DNA of 10,179 bases from an uncultured Oscillospiraceae bacterium. Lineage in GTDB: Bacteria > Bacillota > Clostridia > Oscillospirales > Oscillospiraceae. A program made the translations under genes and the position numbers. Location of the stretch: NCBI GenBank assembly GCA_900758315.1, contig CAAERF010000478.1, forward strand, positions 1 through 10,179. The letters are read 5' to 3'. A model generated the notes under the pieces. It was not told the origin of the DNA, did not search any database, and saw nothing but the letters and a program-made list of their open reading frames with translations. The first letter of the stretch is position 1; each line of letters opens with the position of its first letter. Positions 1 to 5,456 of the stretch are shown piece by piece.

Positions 1-158
1 GGACCCTGCAAGCCTTTTTGGAAAAAGGCTTGACCCAAAAACTCTTTGCGCTGCGCGCTCGGTCTATATGTGACGTAGAAAAACGCCGATTTTCATCGGC
101 GTAAGGGGAAAATAGAAATGTAAAAACGGGACCTTTTCTCTCGAAGAGGTCCCGTTTT
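1..158. repeat. left arm of a mirrored, hairpin-bearing inverted repeat
   Basis: The first 60 bases match the reverse complement of 653-712 at 54 of 60 positions by hand alignment. Further inward the match is looser, but the same hairpins recur in mirrored order: an AAGCCTTTTT palindrome at 10-31 (partner 681-704), a CGCCGAT hairpin at 83-102 (partner 610-628) and an AAAACGG terminator hairpin at 123-158 (partner 563-595). No coding sequence is convincing here. The arm may continue to the left of the window. It could be one end of a non-autonomous element or one copy of a REP-like intergenic repeat family that is present twice in opposite orientation. Confidence 0.7.
123..158. terminator. bidirectional intrinsic terminator
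   Basis: AAAACGGGACC (123-133) pairs with GGTCCCGTTTT (148-158), an 11-bp perfect stem. T-rich sequence is present on both strands because the stem has A and T ends. It could end transcripts arriving from either side. Confidence 0.65.
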
Positions 159-177
159 AAGTGTAGAATAAGTTTGA

Positions 178-230
178 TTCCGGCATCCCAGCCCGACGGG
201 ACGGAATCGCCCCGCCGGGGGTTGCCGGAA
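178..230. other. GC-rich nested palindrome of unknown role
   Basis: TTCCGGCA (178-185) pairs perfectly with TGCCGGAA (223-230). The enclosed 37 bases are GC-rich and contain further self-complementary runs, such as CCCC-GCC-GGGG around 210-220. No U-tract follows on either strand, so it is not an ordinary terminator. It may be a structured RNA segment or a protein-binding DNA element. I do not recognise a family. Confidence 0.4.
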
Positions 231-234
231 ACAT

Positions 235-267
235 AAAAAGCGGTGTTGAGCGTGAACTCAACACCGC
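235..267 (-). terminator. minus-strand intrinsic terminator
   Basis: GCGGTGTTGAG (240-250) pairs with CTCAACACCGC (257-267) around a 6-base loop, an 11-bp perfect stem. Read on the minus strand the stem is followed at once by TTTTT (239-235). There is no U-tract on the plus strand. It implies a minus-strand transcript starting somewhere to the right, at about 270-350 or beyond, but I find no clear promoter or gene for it. Confidence 0.65.
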
Positions 268-354
268 CTGATCTATCATCAAAGCGTAACACACGATACC
301 CATTTTACCCAGTACAGAAAGAGAATTCCTCGCTCTGAATTGCAAGACAAATGC

Positions 355-383
355 TTGAAAAGGAGAAGGAAGCAGGGTATAAT
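355..383 (+). promoter_or_regulatory. sigma-A promoter for a candidate small RNA
   Basis: TTGAAA (355-360), a 17-base spacer and a perfect TATAAT (378-383) point rightwards, with the start expected near 390. No gene with a ribosome site follows. The sequence beyond instead folds into three consecutive hairpins. Confidence 0.6.
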
Positions 384-389
384 GGGGAA

Positions 390-482
390 GCCGGTGCAGT
401 CAAAGACTGTTGTGTTGAGTGCTGTTCCACTCAGCATAGGGATATAGTGGGGTGTCGTCCCACTATATCCTGCCGCATTTTT
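390..482 (+). ncRNA. candidate three-hairpin small RNA
   Basis: Downstream of the promoter at 355-383 three stem-loops follow: CAGTC-AAA-GACTG (397-409), an 8-bp stem with one G-U pair (414-435) and a 12-bp perfect stem (440-451 with 459-470, 7-base loop). TTTTT lies at 478-482, seven bases after the last stem, so the terminator is not textbook. No open frame with a ribosome site fits. I do not recognise a known RNA family such as 6S, SRP or a riboswitch class. The existence of the transcript is inferred from promoter and structure only. Confidence 0.45.
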
Positions 483-562
483 ATGTTTCCTGCCTTTATT
501 CTACTTCATAAATGTTGGAAAATCAAGCCCGCTTTTCAGATTTCAAAAAATGTTACAGTAAA

Positions 563-600
563 ACGGAGCCCTCTCGTTTTGAGAGAGGACTCCGTCTTTT
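563..600 (+). terminator. intrinsic terminator, possibly bidirectional
   Basis: ACGGAG (563-568) pairs with CTCCGT (590-595), and CCTCTC (570-575) with GAGAGG (583-588), with one mismatched pair between them. TTTT follows at 597-600. Read leftwards, the stem leads through TTTTAC to a TTTTTT run at 545-550. It could end the candidate RNA started near 390 or the symporter transcript coming from the right. Confidence 0.55.
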
Positions 601-712
601 GTTTCCCGTGCGCCGATAAAATCGGCGCTTTAACCAGCGTTGCATGGAGAAAGTGCGCGCAGCGCAACGGGTTTTTGGGTCCAGCCTTTTTCCAAAAAGG
701 CTGGCGGGGTCC
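563..712. repeat. right arm of the mirrored inverted repeat
   Basis: This is the inverted counterpart of 1-158. It contains, in order, a terminator-like hairpin (563-595), a GCGCCGAT-AAA-ATCGGCGC hairpin (610-628) and the 60-base block 653-712, which is 90% identical to the reverse complement of 1-60. Inside that block is an 11-bp palindrome with a 2-base loop (681-704). A further palindrome, CCAGGGGC-AGC-GCCCCTGG (711-729), follows directly and ends 3 bases before the symporter stop codon. It may also serve as a 3' end for the symporter mRNA. Confidence 0.7.
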
Positions 713-732
713 AGGGGCAGCGCCCCTGGTGG

Positions 733-2265
733 TTATTCCTTCGCCTTCGCATCCCAGACGGGGACATCCACGCCGACTACGTCGGAGGTAAAGGGCGTGC
801 CGTCATCCAGCTCGAAGTGACGGGTGGCCCGCTTGACGTAGCGGAATCCCACGTAGAGCAGCGGAATGTTGCAGTAGGCGATGAGGATATTGGCGAAGTC
901 GGACAGGTCCCACAGAGAGCCCAGATCCATGCCGGCGATGGAGGTAATCACGCCGAAGGAGATGACCAGCAGGCAGAGGACCCGGATCACGTTGATAAAC
1001 GCCTTGTTCTGCGAAATCCGGTTGGCGCAGATCTCGGTGAAGGACATGAAGCCCATCACGCAGGTGAAGGCGAACAGGCCGAAGCACAGGGAGACCAGCA
1101 GGGTGACCGCGCTGTTAAAAGCAGTGCCCGGGGTCAGCTCGGCGCAGGAGGCCAGGAACTTGGGCAGCTTGTCCATCTCCATCCAGGCGTCCGCACCGTC
1201 GGTGAGCCACACGCGGCCCATAATCACCACGAAGCCGGTGAGGGTGCAGATGACGATGGTGTCCAGGAACACGCCCAGGGCCTGGACGCAGCCCTGATCG
1301 CAGGGATGCTTGGCGTCGGAGGCGGCTGCGGGCATGGTGATGGTACCCTGACCGGCCTCGTTGGACATGAGGCCGCGCTTGACGCCCTGGACCAGTGCGA
1401 TGCCGAAGGCTCCGCCAAAGACAGCGGCGGGCTTAAAAGCCTGGCTGAAGACGGCGGCGAAGAACCAGGGAATGCGGACGAAATTGACTACGATGAGCAC
1501 GATCACGGTGAGCACGTAGATCACAGCCATGATGGGCACCAGCACGTCGGTGACCTTGGTCACCTTACGCACGCCGCCGAAGGAGACCACTGCGGTGACG
1601 ACAATCAGAACAGCAAAGGCGATCCAGTACAGGGCGGAGTTGGTGGCGATCTCAGAGCCGGTGATGATGCTGGCGATGGAGCCCACAGCGGTGACGGTGT
1701 TGAAGCCCTGTGCCGGGAAGCAGAGCAGGGCGTACAGGATGTAGAGCACGGACAGCGCGACGCCCGCCCAGGCGGCGCCCTTCAGCAGACGGCGTCCGTA
1801 GAAGGGCAGACCGCCGATGTACTCGTCGCCCTTCTTCTCCTTAAAGATCTGGGACAGAGTGGATTCGGTGTAGGCGGTGGCCATGCCGAAGAAGGCGGAC
1901 ACCCACATCCAGAACAGCGCGCCAGGACCGCCGACGCTGATGGCGCCGGTGACGCCCAGGATGTTGCCGGGTCCCACCCGCATGGCGGTGGACAGCAGGA
2001 AGGACGCCCAGGGCGAGATGCCGGTCTTGGCCTTCTGCTCCTTGAGGACCCGGATGCCGTGCCGGAACTTGCGCACCTGGATGAACCGGAGCTGGCAGGT
2101 GAAAAAGATGCCGGAGCCGATGAGCAGGATGATGGCCAGGCTGAAGTTGCCCAGAATGGGGATGTTTGCGTACCAGTCAAAGTTGGTGGGGAAGCTCCAG
2201 AACAGGTCGGAGACCACCTGGATCTTTTGGCACACCGCATTGACTGCGTCAAATAGTGCTTGCAT
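733..2265 (-). CDS. alanine/glycine:cation symporter family (AGCS) protein
   Basis: This is a 510-residue polytopic inner-membrane transporter of the AGCS (SLC/APC superfamily) group, which takes up small amino acids such as alanine or glycine with Na+ or H+. The family core is seen at residues 96-121 (RVGPGNILGVTG...GGPGALFWMW) with a conserved glutamate near 134. Later comes a SNEAGQG...AAASDAKHP segment followed by QALGVFLDTIVI, the usual AGCS order. Hydrophobic segments run from about 36 to 480. Length is slightly above the 450-500 typical of the family. The ATG at 2265 follows a GAGAGG ribosome site with 6-base spacing. The gene is monocistronic and divergent from the zinc-ribbon gene. 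It has an extended -10 promoter with a palindrome over the predicted start site. The substrate cannot be read from the sequence. Confidence 0.93.
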   Translation of the reverse strand: MQALFDAVNAVCQKIQVVSDLFWSFPTNFDWYANIPILGNFSLAIILLIGSGIFFTCQLRFIQVRKFRHGIRVLKEQKAKTGISPWASFLLSTAMRVGPGNILGVTGAISVGGPGALFWMWVSAFFGMATAYTESTLSQIFKEKKGDEYIGGLPFYGRRLLKGAAWAGVALSVLYILYALLCFPAQGFNTVTAVGSIASIITGSEIATNSALYWIAFAVLIVVTAVVSFGGVRKVTKVTDVLVPIMAVIYVLTVIVLIVVNFVRIPWFFAAVFSQAFKPAAVFGGAFGIALVQGVKRGLMSNEAGQGTITMPAAASDAKHPCDQGCVQALGVFLDTIVICTLTGFVVIMGRVWLTDGADAWMEMDKLPKFLASCAELTPGTAFNSAVTLLVSLCFGLFAFTCVMGFMSFTEICANRISQNKAFINVIRVLCLLVISFGVITSIAGMDLGSLWDLSDFANILIAYCNIPLLYVGFRYVKRATRHFELDDGTPFTSDVVGVDVPVWDAKAKE

Positions 2266-2290
2266 AGGATGCCTCTCTTTCTTCTTTTAT

Positions 2291-2305
2291 CATGGAATTT
2301 CCATG
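2291..2305. promoter_or_regulatory. palindromic operator candidate at the symporter start site
   Basis: CATGGAA-T-TTCCATG is a perfect 7-1-7 inverted repeat. It sits at the predicted transcription start of the symporter gene, a typical repressor position. As RNA it would be a weak hairpin with a one-base loop, so a DNA-binding role is more likely. Confidence 0.45.
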
Positions 2306-2311
2306 GTGAAT

Positions 2312-2339
2312 ATTATAGCAAAACCTGTCGAAGATGCAA
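2312..2339 (-). promoter_or_regulatory. promoter of the AGCS symporter gene
   Basis: On the minus strand a perfect TATAAT (2317 to 2312) is preceded by TGC, an extended -10. The -35 region is poor: TTGCAT (2339 to 2334) with 16-base spacing. The predicted start lies near 2305, about 40 bases before the ATG. Confidence 0.6.
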
Positions 2340-2380
2340 GAGAGATTGGCTGTTTTCACAAAGCAGTGCGCAGGACAGGG

Positions 2381-2409
2381 TTGTCCTGACGGCAGGGCTA
2401 TGGTATACT
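2381..2409 (+). promoter_or_regulatory. promoter of the zinc-ribbon gene
   Basis: TTGTCC (2381-2386), a 17-base spacer and TATACT (2404-2409) preceded by TGG give an extended -10 sigma-A promoter. The start is expected near 2416, about 33 bases before the ATG. Confidence 0.65.
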
Positions 2410-2448
2410 GAGCCCATCCAAAACAGATGCGGAAGGAGTGTTACCACC

Positions 2449-2709
2449 ATGGAGGAGAAATTCTGTCAGTCCTGTGGGATGCCCATGGGCCAGGGCGACG
2501 CGCTGTACGGTACCGAGAAAGACGGCAGCAAAAGCGCTGACTACTGTAAGTACTGCTATGACAAGGGCGAGTTCACCTTCCACGGTACCGTGGAGGAGAT
2601 GATCGAGATCTGCGTGCCCCACATGGTCCAGAGCCATCCGGAGATGTCCCCGGAACAGGCCCGGGAGATGATGTGCCAGTTCCTGCCCCATCTCAAGCGC
2701 TGGAAGTGA
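2449..2709 (+). CDS. putative zinc-ribbon domain protein (PF12674-like)
   Basis: This is an 86-residue soluble protein. It begins MEEKFCQSCGMPM, with CxxC at residues 6-9 and a second CxxC (CKYC) at 33-36. Together these make the four-cysteine zinc knuckle of the 'putative zinc ribbon' family, often annotated as a transcriptional regulator although its function is unproven. The second half (residues 45-86) is a helical tail with MxxHPEMSPEQAREMM, typical of the same family. The ATG at 2449 has an AAGGAG ribosome site (2433-2438). The gene is transcribed alone from its own extended -10 promoter and has its own upstream region shared with the divergent symporter. No obvious intrinsic terminator separates it from the next promoter. 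Confidence 0.85.
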   Translation: MEEKFCQSCGMPMGQGDALYGTEKDGSKSADYCKYCYDKGEFTFHGTVEEMIEICVPHMVQSHPEMSPEQAREMMCQFLPHLKRWK

Positions 2710-2729
2710 GGGACGAAAACCCGCCAACC

Positions 2730-2781
2730 CCTTGACTTTTGCCCTGCGGCCTGGTCCTTGACTTTTGCCCTGCGGCCTGGT
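2730..2781. repeat. perfect 26-bp tandem duplication of a promoter
   Basis: Bases 2730-2755 and 2756-2781 are identical. Each unit starts CCTTGACTTTTGCC and ends GCGGCCTGGT, so each carries a -35 hexamer (TTGACT) and the spacer. Only the second copy runs into a complete -10 (TATAAT at 2781-2786). The first copy is followed by TCCTTG instead of a -10 and should be inactive alone. Confidence 0.95.
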
Positions 2782-2786
2782 ATAAT
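2758..2786 (+). promoter_or_regulatory. strong promoter of the DUF2798 gene
   Basis: TTGACT (2758-2763), exactly 17 bases, then a perfect TATAAT (2781-2786) preceded by TGG (extended -10). The transcription start is expected near 2793, leaving a leader of about 118 bases before the ATG at 2911. Confidence 0.85.
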
Positions 2787-2798
2787 AGTCGAGTATAA

Positions 2799-2909
2799 AT
2801 GAGATGCGAGGCGTGTAGGTTCGTTGAGAATACAAAGCGTGTAGTGTTTTTGGAGTTTCTCCGAACATTACATGCTTTTTATTTTTGCCTCGCCCAAGGA
2901 GGAATTTGA
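2799..2909 (+). CDS. possible 36-residue leader peptide (weak)
   Basis: An ATG about 6 bases after the predicted start site opens a 36-codon frame (MRCEACRF...). It runs straight through the leader hairpin and stops at 2909, one base before the DUF2798 ATG. A ribosome on it would melt the hairpin and deliver ribosomes to the next gene. Against it, there is no ribosome-binding site and it would have to be read nearly leaderless. A frame of this length can occur by chance. Confidence 0.15.
   Translation: MRCEACRFVENTKRVVFLEFLRTLHAFYFCLAQGGI
2834..2886 (+). terminator. terminator-like hairpin in the DUF2798 leader (attenuator candidate)
   Basis: Bases 2834-2849 pair with 2863-2878 (16 pairs including three G-U). 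After a 2-base bulge GGAG (2852-2855) pairs with CTCC (2859-2862) around a TTT loop. A T-rich tract, TTTTTATTTTT, runs through 2876-2886. Located between a strong promoter and its gene, it should cut off most transcripts unless it is disrupted. GCGTGTAG in the 5' side of the stem (2837-2844) is repeated exactly upstream at 2811-2818. The upstream copy could pair with the 3' side instead. Confidence 0.6.
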
Positions 2910-2910
2910 G

Positions 2911-3405
2911 ATGCCCCAAACAAGAAGTCAGGGAATTGTCTTTGGTATTTTGATGTCGGTCTTTATGGCCTACGGCATGGAGGTGTACAATGTGGCCGCC
3001 AAGGTGGGCGGTATGGAGAACCGGGTGTTCTGGCTGGCCGCAAAGGAGGCCGCCTTTATGTGCGTGTTCGTCTTTGTCTTCTCCCAGCTCTTCGGCAACC
3101 GGGTGGGCCGGGCCTTGGCCTTCCGCCACGTGACCCCGGGTAAGGACAACCCCTTCTTTATCACCATCATGATCTCCAGCTGTACCGTGGGCATTATGTG
3201 TCCCACCATGAGCCTGGTGGCCACCGTCATCTTCACCGGCGTGGACGCTCAGTTCCTCGCAAACTGGGTCGCCACTGTCCTGCGGAACTTCCCCATGGCC
3301 CTGCTCTGGCAGCTCTTCGCCGCCGGTCCCGCCACCCGCTGGTGCTTCCGCCATCTGTTCAAAAAACAGCTGGCCGCAGCAGAGCAGCAGACCCAGGCCG
3401 CCTGA
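2911..3405 (+). CDS. DUF2798 domain-containing membrane protein
   Basis: This is a 164-residue membrane protein of unknown function. Four hydrophobic segments lie at about 8-27, 43-62, 82-109 and 117-138. The two halves look like a duplication: FGILMSVFMAYGMEVYN (11-27) corresponds to ITIMISSCTVGIMCPTMS (84-101), and each is followed by a short loop and a second helix. This is the usual two-repeat DUF2798 layout. The chosen ATG at 2911 has AAGGAGG (2896-2902) with 8-base spacing. An upstream in-frame ATG at 2872 would begin inside the leader hairpin and is rejected. The gene has its own strong promoter with an attenuator-like leader. It lies upstream of a MATE pump, but that gene has a separate promoter, so a joint role is only suggested. 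Confidence 0.88.
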   Translation: MPQTRSQGIVFGILMSVFMAYGMEVYNVAAKVGGMENRVFWLAAKEAAFMCVFVFVFSQLFGNRVGRALAFRHVTPGKDNPFFITIMISSCTVGIMCPTMSLVATVIFTGVDAQFLANWVATVLRNFPMALLWQLFAAGPATRWCFRHLFKKQLAAAEQQTQAA

Positions 3406-3423
3406 AAAAGCAGAAACTCCCCC

Positions 3424-3453
3424 TTGACAAAGGCGCGGCGTTCTTGCTAAAAT
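3424..3453 (+). promoter_or_regulatory. promoter of the MATE exporter gene
   Basis: A consensus TTGACA (3424-3429), an 18-base spacer and TAAAAT (3448-3453) preceded by TGC form an extended -10 promoter. The start is expected near 3460, only about 12 bases before a strong hairpin. Confidence 0.75.
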
Positions 3454-3471
3454 AAAGTTGCTGTGTGGCAG

Positions 3472-3507
3472 AAATGCGCAAATCCAAGCGGGATTTGCGC
3501 ATTTTTT
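3472..3507 (+). terminator. perfect terminator hairpin in the MATE leader
   Basis: AAATGCGCAAATCC (3472-3485) pairs perfectly with GGATTTGCGCATTT (3491-3504) around a 5-base loop, a 14-bp stem ending in TTTTTT (3502-3507). It lies between the promoter at 3424-3453 and the gene at 3589. It could end the DUF2798 transcript, attenuate the MATE transcript, or do both. As DNA it is also a perfect inverted repeat and could bind a regulator. GCGCAAA in the stem recurs at 3516-3522, and TGTGGCAG occurs at 3464-3471 and 3529-3536. Confidence 0.75.
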
Positions 3508-3588
3508 GTTGCAGGGCGCAAACTGGGTTGTGGCAGCTTTCCCACTGAAAAGTCTCCGGAAAACTGTTTTGATGATGGAGGAATGGAA

Positions 3589-4992
3589 ATGCGTAAAGAA
3601 AACAACGTACAGCAAAATCAGATGGGTACCGCGCCCATTTGGAAGCTGCTGCTCACCACGGGCATTCCGCTGATTTGTTCCCTGGTCGTCCAGGCCTGCT
3701 ACAATATTGTGGACAGCTACTTCGTCAGCCACATGCGGGATACAATCGAGATTACCGGCATGGGCGACTATGCTATGAACGCGCTGGCCCTGGCTTATCC
3801 GGTACAGATTTTGATTATCGCCATGGGTGTCGGTACCGGCGTGGGCGTCAACACCCTGCTGGCCCGGAGCCTGGGTCAGGGCGACCGGGAGAAGGCCGGA
3901 AAGGTGGCGGGCAATGGCCTGTTTCTCGGCCTGTGCATCTCCATCCTGTTTCTGCTCTTCGGCCTGTTCGGCACGGACATCTACCTGAAGAGCCAGACCA
4001 GCGATCCCATCATTCTGGAGATGGGCCGGACCTACCTGAGCATCTGTGTCAACCTGTCCTTCAGCGCCGTCTTCTTCACCATCTATGAGAAGTTCCTGCA
4101 AGCCACCGGTCACGCAGTGGTCTCCACCATCTCCCAGATCTGCGGCGCCGTGACCAATATGGTCCTGGACCCCATCCTGATCTTCGGCTACTTCGGCGCG
4201 CCCGAGTTGGGCATTGCCGGCGCCGCCTACGCCACCGTCATCGGACAGATGGTGTCCATGGTCCTGTGTATGATCTTCCACTACACGCTGAACCGCGAAG
4301 TGCCCACGGCCTTCCGCTATCTGAAGCCCAGCGGCGCCGTCATCCGCCAGATTTACGTCGTGGGTGTGCCCGCTATCGTCATGCAGGCGGTGGGCAGCTT
4401 CCTCACCTACGGCGTGAACATCATCTTCGCGCCGGTGTCCGTCAACGCCGTCACCGCCTACGGTGTGTACTATAAAATTCAGCAGTTCGCCTTCTTCGCC
4501 GGCTTCGGCATGAACAACGCTATGATCCCGCTGATCTCCTTTAACTACGGCAAAGGAGACCGGAAACGGGTGGAAGAGGGCATCCGCTGGGGTATGGTGT
4601 ACACCCTGATCGTCCTGGGAATCTGCCTGGTGGTGCTGGAGCTCTTCGCGCCCCAGATCGCCAATATCTTCGCCCTGTCCCAGGAGACCCTCCGCATGTG
4701 CGCGCTGGCCATGCGCATCATCGGTGCGGGCTACCTCTTCGCCGGAGCCAATATCGCCTTCCAGGGCGTGTTCCAGGCCCTGGGACAGGGGATGCCCTCC
4801 CTGATCCTCTGCCTGGTGCGCCAGCTCATCGCCGCACTGCCGCTGGCCTGGCTGTTCACCTGCCTGCCCAATCCCGAGCTGTGGATCTGGCTGGCCTTCC
4901 CGCTGGCCGAGGCCATTGGCCTTGTCGTCGCCCTGTTCCAGGACCGGCACGTGAGAAAAACGGTCATTCAGGTGATGTCCCAGCCGGACTGA
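3589..4992 (+). CDS. MATE family efflux transporter
   Basis: This is a 467-residue, 12-helix inner-membrane exporter of the multidrug and toxin extrusion family, which expels cationic drugs or metabolites in exchange for Na+ or H+. Family signs are the early LLTTGIPLICSLVVQACYNIVDSYFVS (residues 21-47), the internal two-fold repeat with a second half beginning near KPSGAVIRQIYVVGVPAIVMQAVGS, and the FNYGKGDRKRVEEGIRWG loop. Length is typical. The start is the ATG at 3589, with GGAGG (3577-3581) 7 bases away. The nearby in-frame ATG at 3583 is too close to that site, and a GTG at 3463 would include the terminator hairpin. It is expressed from its own promoter with a hairpin leader and ends at a convergent terminator. 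The substrate is unknown. Confidence 0.93.
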   Translation: MRKENNVQQNQMGTAPIWKLLLTTGIPLICSLVVQACYNIVDSYFVSHMRDTIEITGMGDYAMNALALAYPVQILIIAMGVGTGVGVNTLLARSLGQGDREKAGKVAGNGLFLGLCISILFLLFGLFGTDIYLKSQTSDPIILEMGRTYLSICVNLSFSAVFFTIYEKFLQATGHAVVSTISQICGAVTNMVLDPILIFGYFGAPELGIAGAAYATVIGQMVSMVLCMIFHYTLNREVPTAFRYLKPSGAVIRQIYVVGVPAIVMQAVGSFLTYGVNIIFAPVSVNAVTAYGVYYKIQQFAFFAGFGMNNAMIPLISFNYGKGDRKRVEEGIRWGMVYTLIVLGICLVVLELFAPQIANIFALSQETLRMCALAMRIIGAGYLFAGANIAFQGVFQALGQGMPSLILCLVRQLIAALPLAWLFTCLPNPELWIWLAFPLAEAIGLVVALFQDRHVRKTVIQVMSQPD

Positions 4993-5006
4993 CCCGAAGT
5001 TAACAG

Positions 5007-5044
5007 AACAGCCGTCAGGGATTGCAACGTCCCTGACGGCTGTT
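5007..5044. terminator. convergent bidirectional terminator
   Basis: AACAGCCGTCAGGGA (5007-5021) pairs perfectly with TCCCTGACGGCTGTT (5030-5044), a 15-bp stem with an 8-base loop. The U-tracts are short on both strands. It sits between the plus-strand MATE gene and the minus-strand thioredoxin-like gene and probably serves both. Confidence 0.75.
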
Positions 5045-5061
5045 TGCCTGCGCGGGCAGAT

Positions 5062-5433
5062 TTACAGGCCGGCGTCGCGCAGCAGCTTCTCCACATCGGC
5101 GGGTTTCAGCACCTTGCCCATGGAGACCACCGTTTCGTTGACCACGATGGCGGGCATCTGCATCACGCCGTAGGCTGCGACCTGCTCCATGTCGGTGACA
5201 TACTCCACCTCTACAGAGAGGCCCAGGGCCTGGACGGCTGCCTTCGCGTTCTCGTACTGCTCATGGCAGGACTTGCAGCCTGCGCCCAGGACCTTGATGC
5301 AGCAGATCCCGCTGACCGGTTGGCCGCAGCAGCAACCACTGGTTTCCGGACTCTGGCGCTCGGAACTGCCGCAGCAGCAGGTGGGCGCGTTCTTTTTTTC
5401 TTCCTTTTTCTTTCCAAAATGAAACAGTGCCAT
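5062..5433 (-). CDS. thioredoxin-family protein with cysteine-cluster N-terminus
   Basis: This 123-residue protein has residues 46-123 resembling the small 'redox-active disulfide protein 2' thioredoxins (Thioredoxin_3, PF13192-like). It shows the active site GAGCKSC (C53, C56), the cis-proline segment QMPAIVVN (P94) and a C-terminal helix. The first 45 residues are unusual: a lysine-rich start, then three cysteine clusters (CCC at 19-21, CCC at 34-36, CC at 44-45), eight cysteines in all. They may bind a soft metal or metalloid. The ATG at 5433 follows GGAGGT with 7-base spacing. It is the last gene of the arsR-permease operon, 23 bases after the permease stop. A role in reducing or handing over a thiophilic substrate to the permease is inferred from this context. 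Confidence 0.85.
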   Translation of the reverse strand: MALFHFGKKKEEKKNAPTCCCGSSERQSPETSGCCCGQPVSGICCIKVLGAGCKSCHEQYENAKAAVQALGLSVEVEYVTDMEQVAAYGVMQMPAIVVNETVVSMGKVLKPADVEKLLRDAGL

Positions 5434-5456
5434 AGATCATACCTCCGAATCAGATG

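Noticed and set aside
157..345. 62-codon minus-strand frame
   Set aside because: It spans a strong minus-strand terminator (235-267) and a palindrome (178-230) and has no clear ribosome site.
1..732. Integron attC or insertion-sequence ends
   Set aside because: No GTTAGGC-type core sites and no transposase or fragment of one; the inverted arms contain terminator-like hairpins instead.
351..791. 146-codon frame in the left non-coding region
   Set aside because: It crosses the promoter and most hairpins of the region and runs into the symporter gene. No ribosome-binding logic and no protein-like pattern.
640..2256. 538-codon open frame on the plus strand
   Set aside because: It is antisense to the symporter gene and encodes a His/Asp/Gly-rich, low-complexity product without a family match; a by-product of GC-rich codon use.
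3463..3588. GTG start extending the MATE protein by 42 residues
   Set aside because: The extension encodes the leader terminator hairpin and starts at the expected transcription start with no ribosome site. The ATG at 3589 has a good one.
2793..3588. Assignment of either leader to a known riboswitch class
   Set aside because: I could not find the conserved core of any class I know (T-box, SAM, guanidine, TPP, preQ1 or fluoride), so the leaders are left as unclassified attenuator candidates.
2398..4950. 850-codon open frame on the minus strand
   Set aside because: It runs antisense through three well-supported plus-strand genes and their leaders. The product is low-complexity and has no ribosome site.
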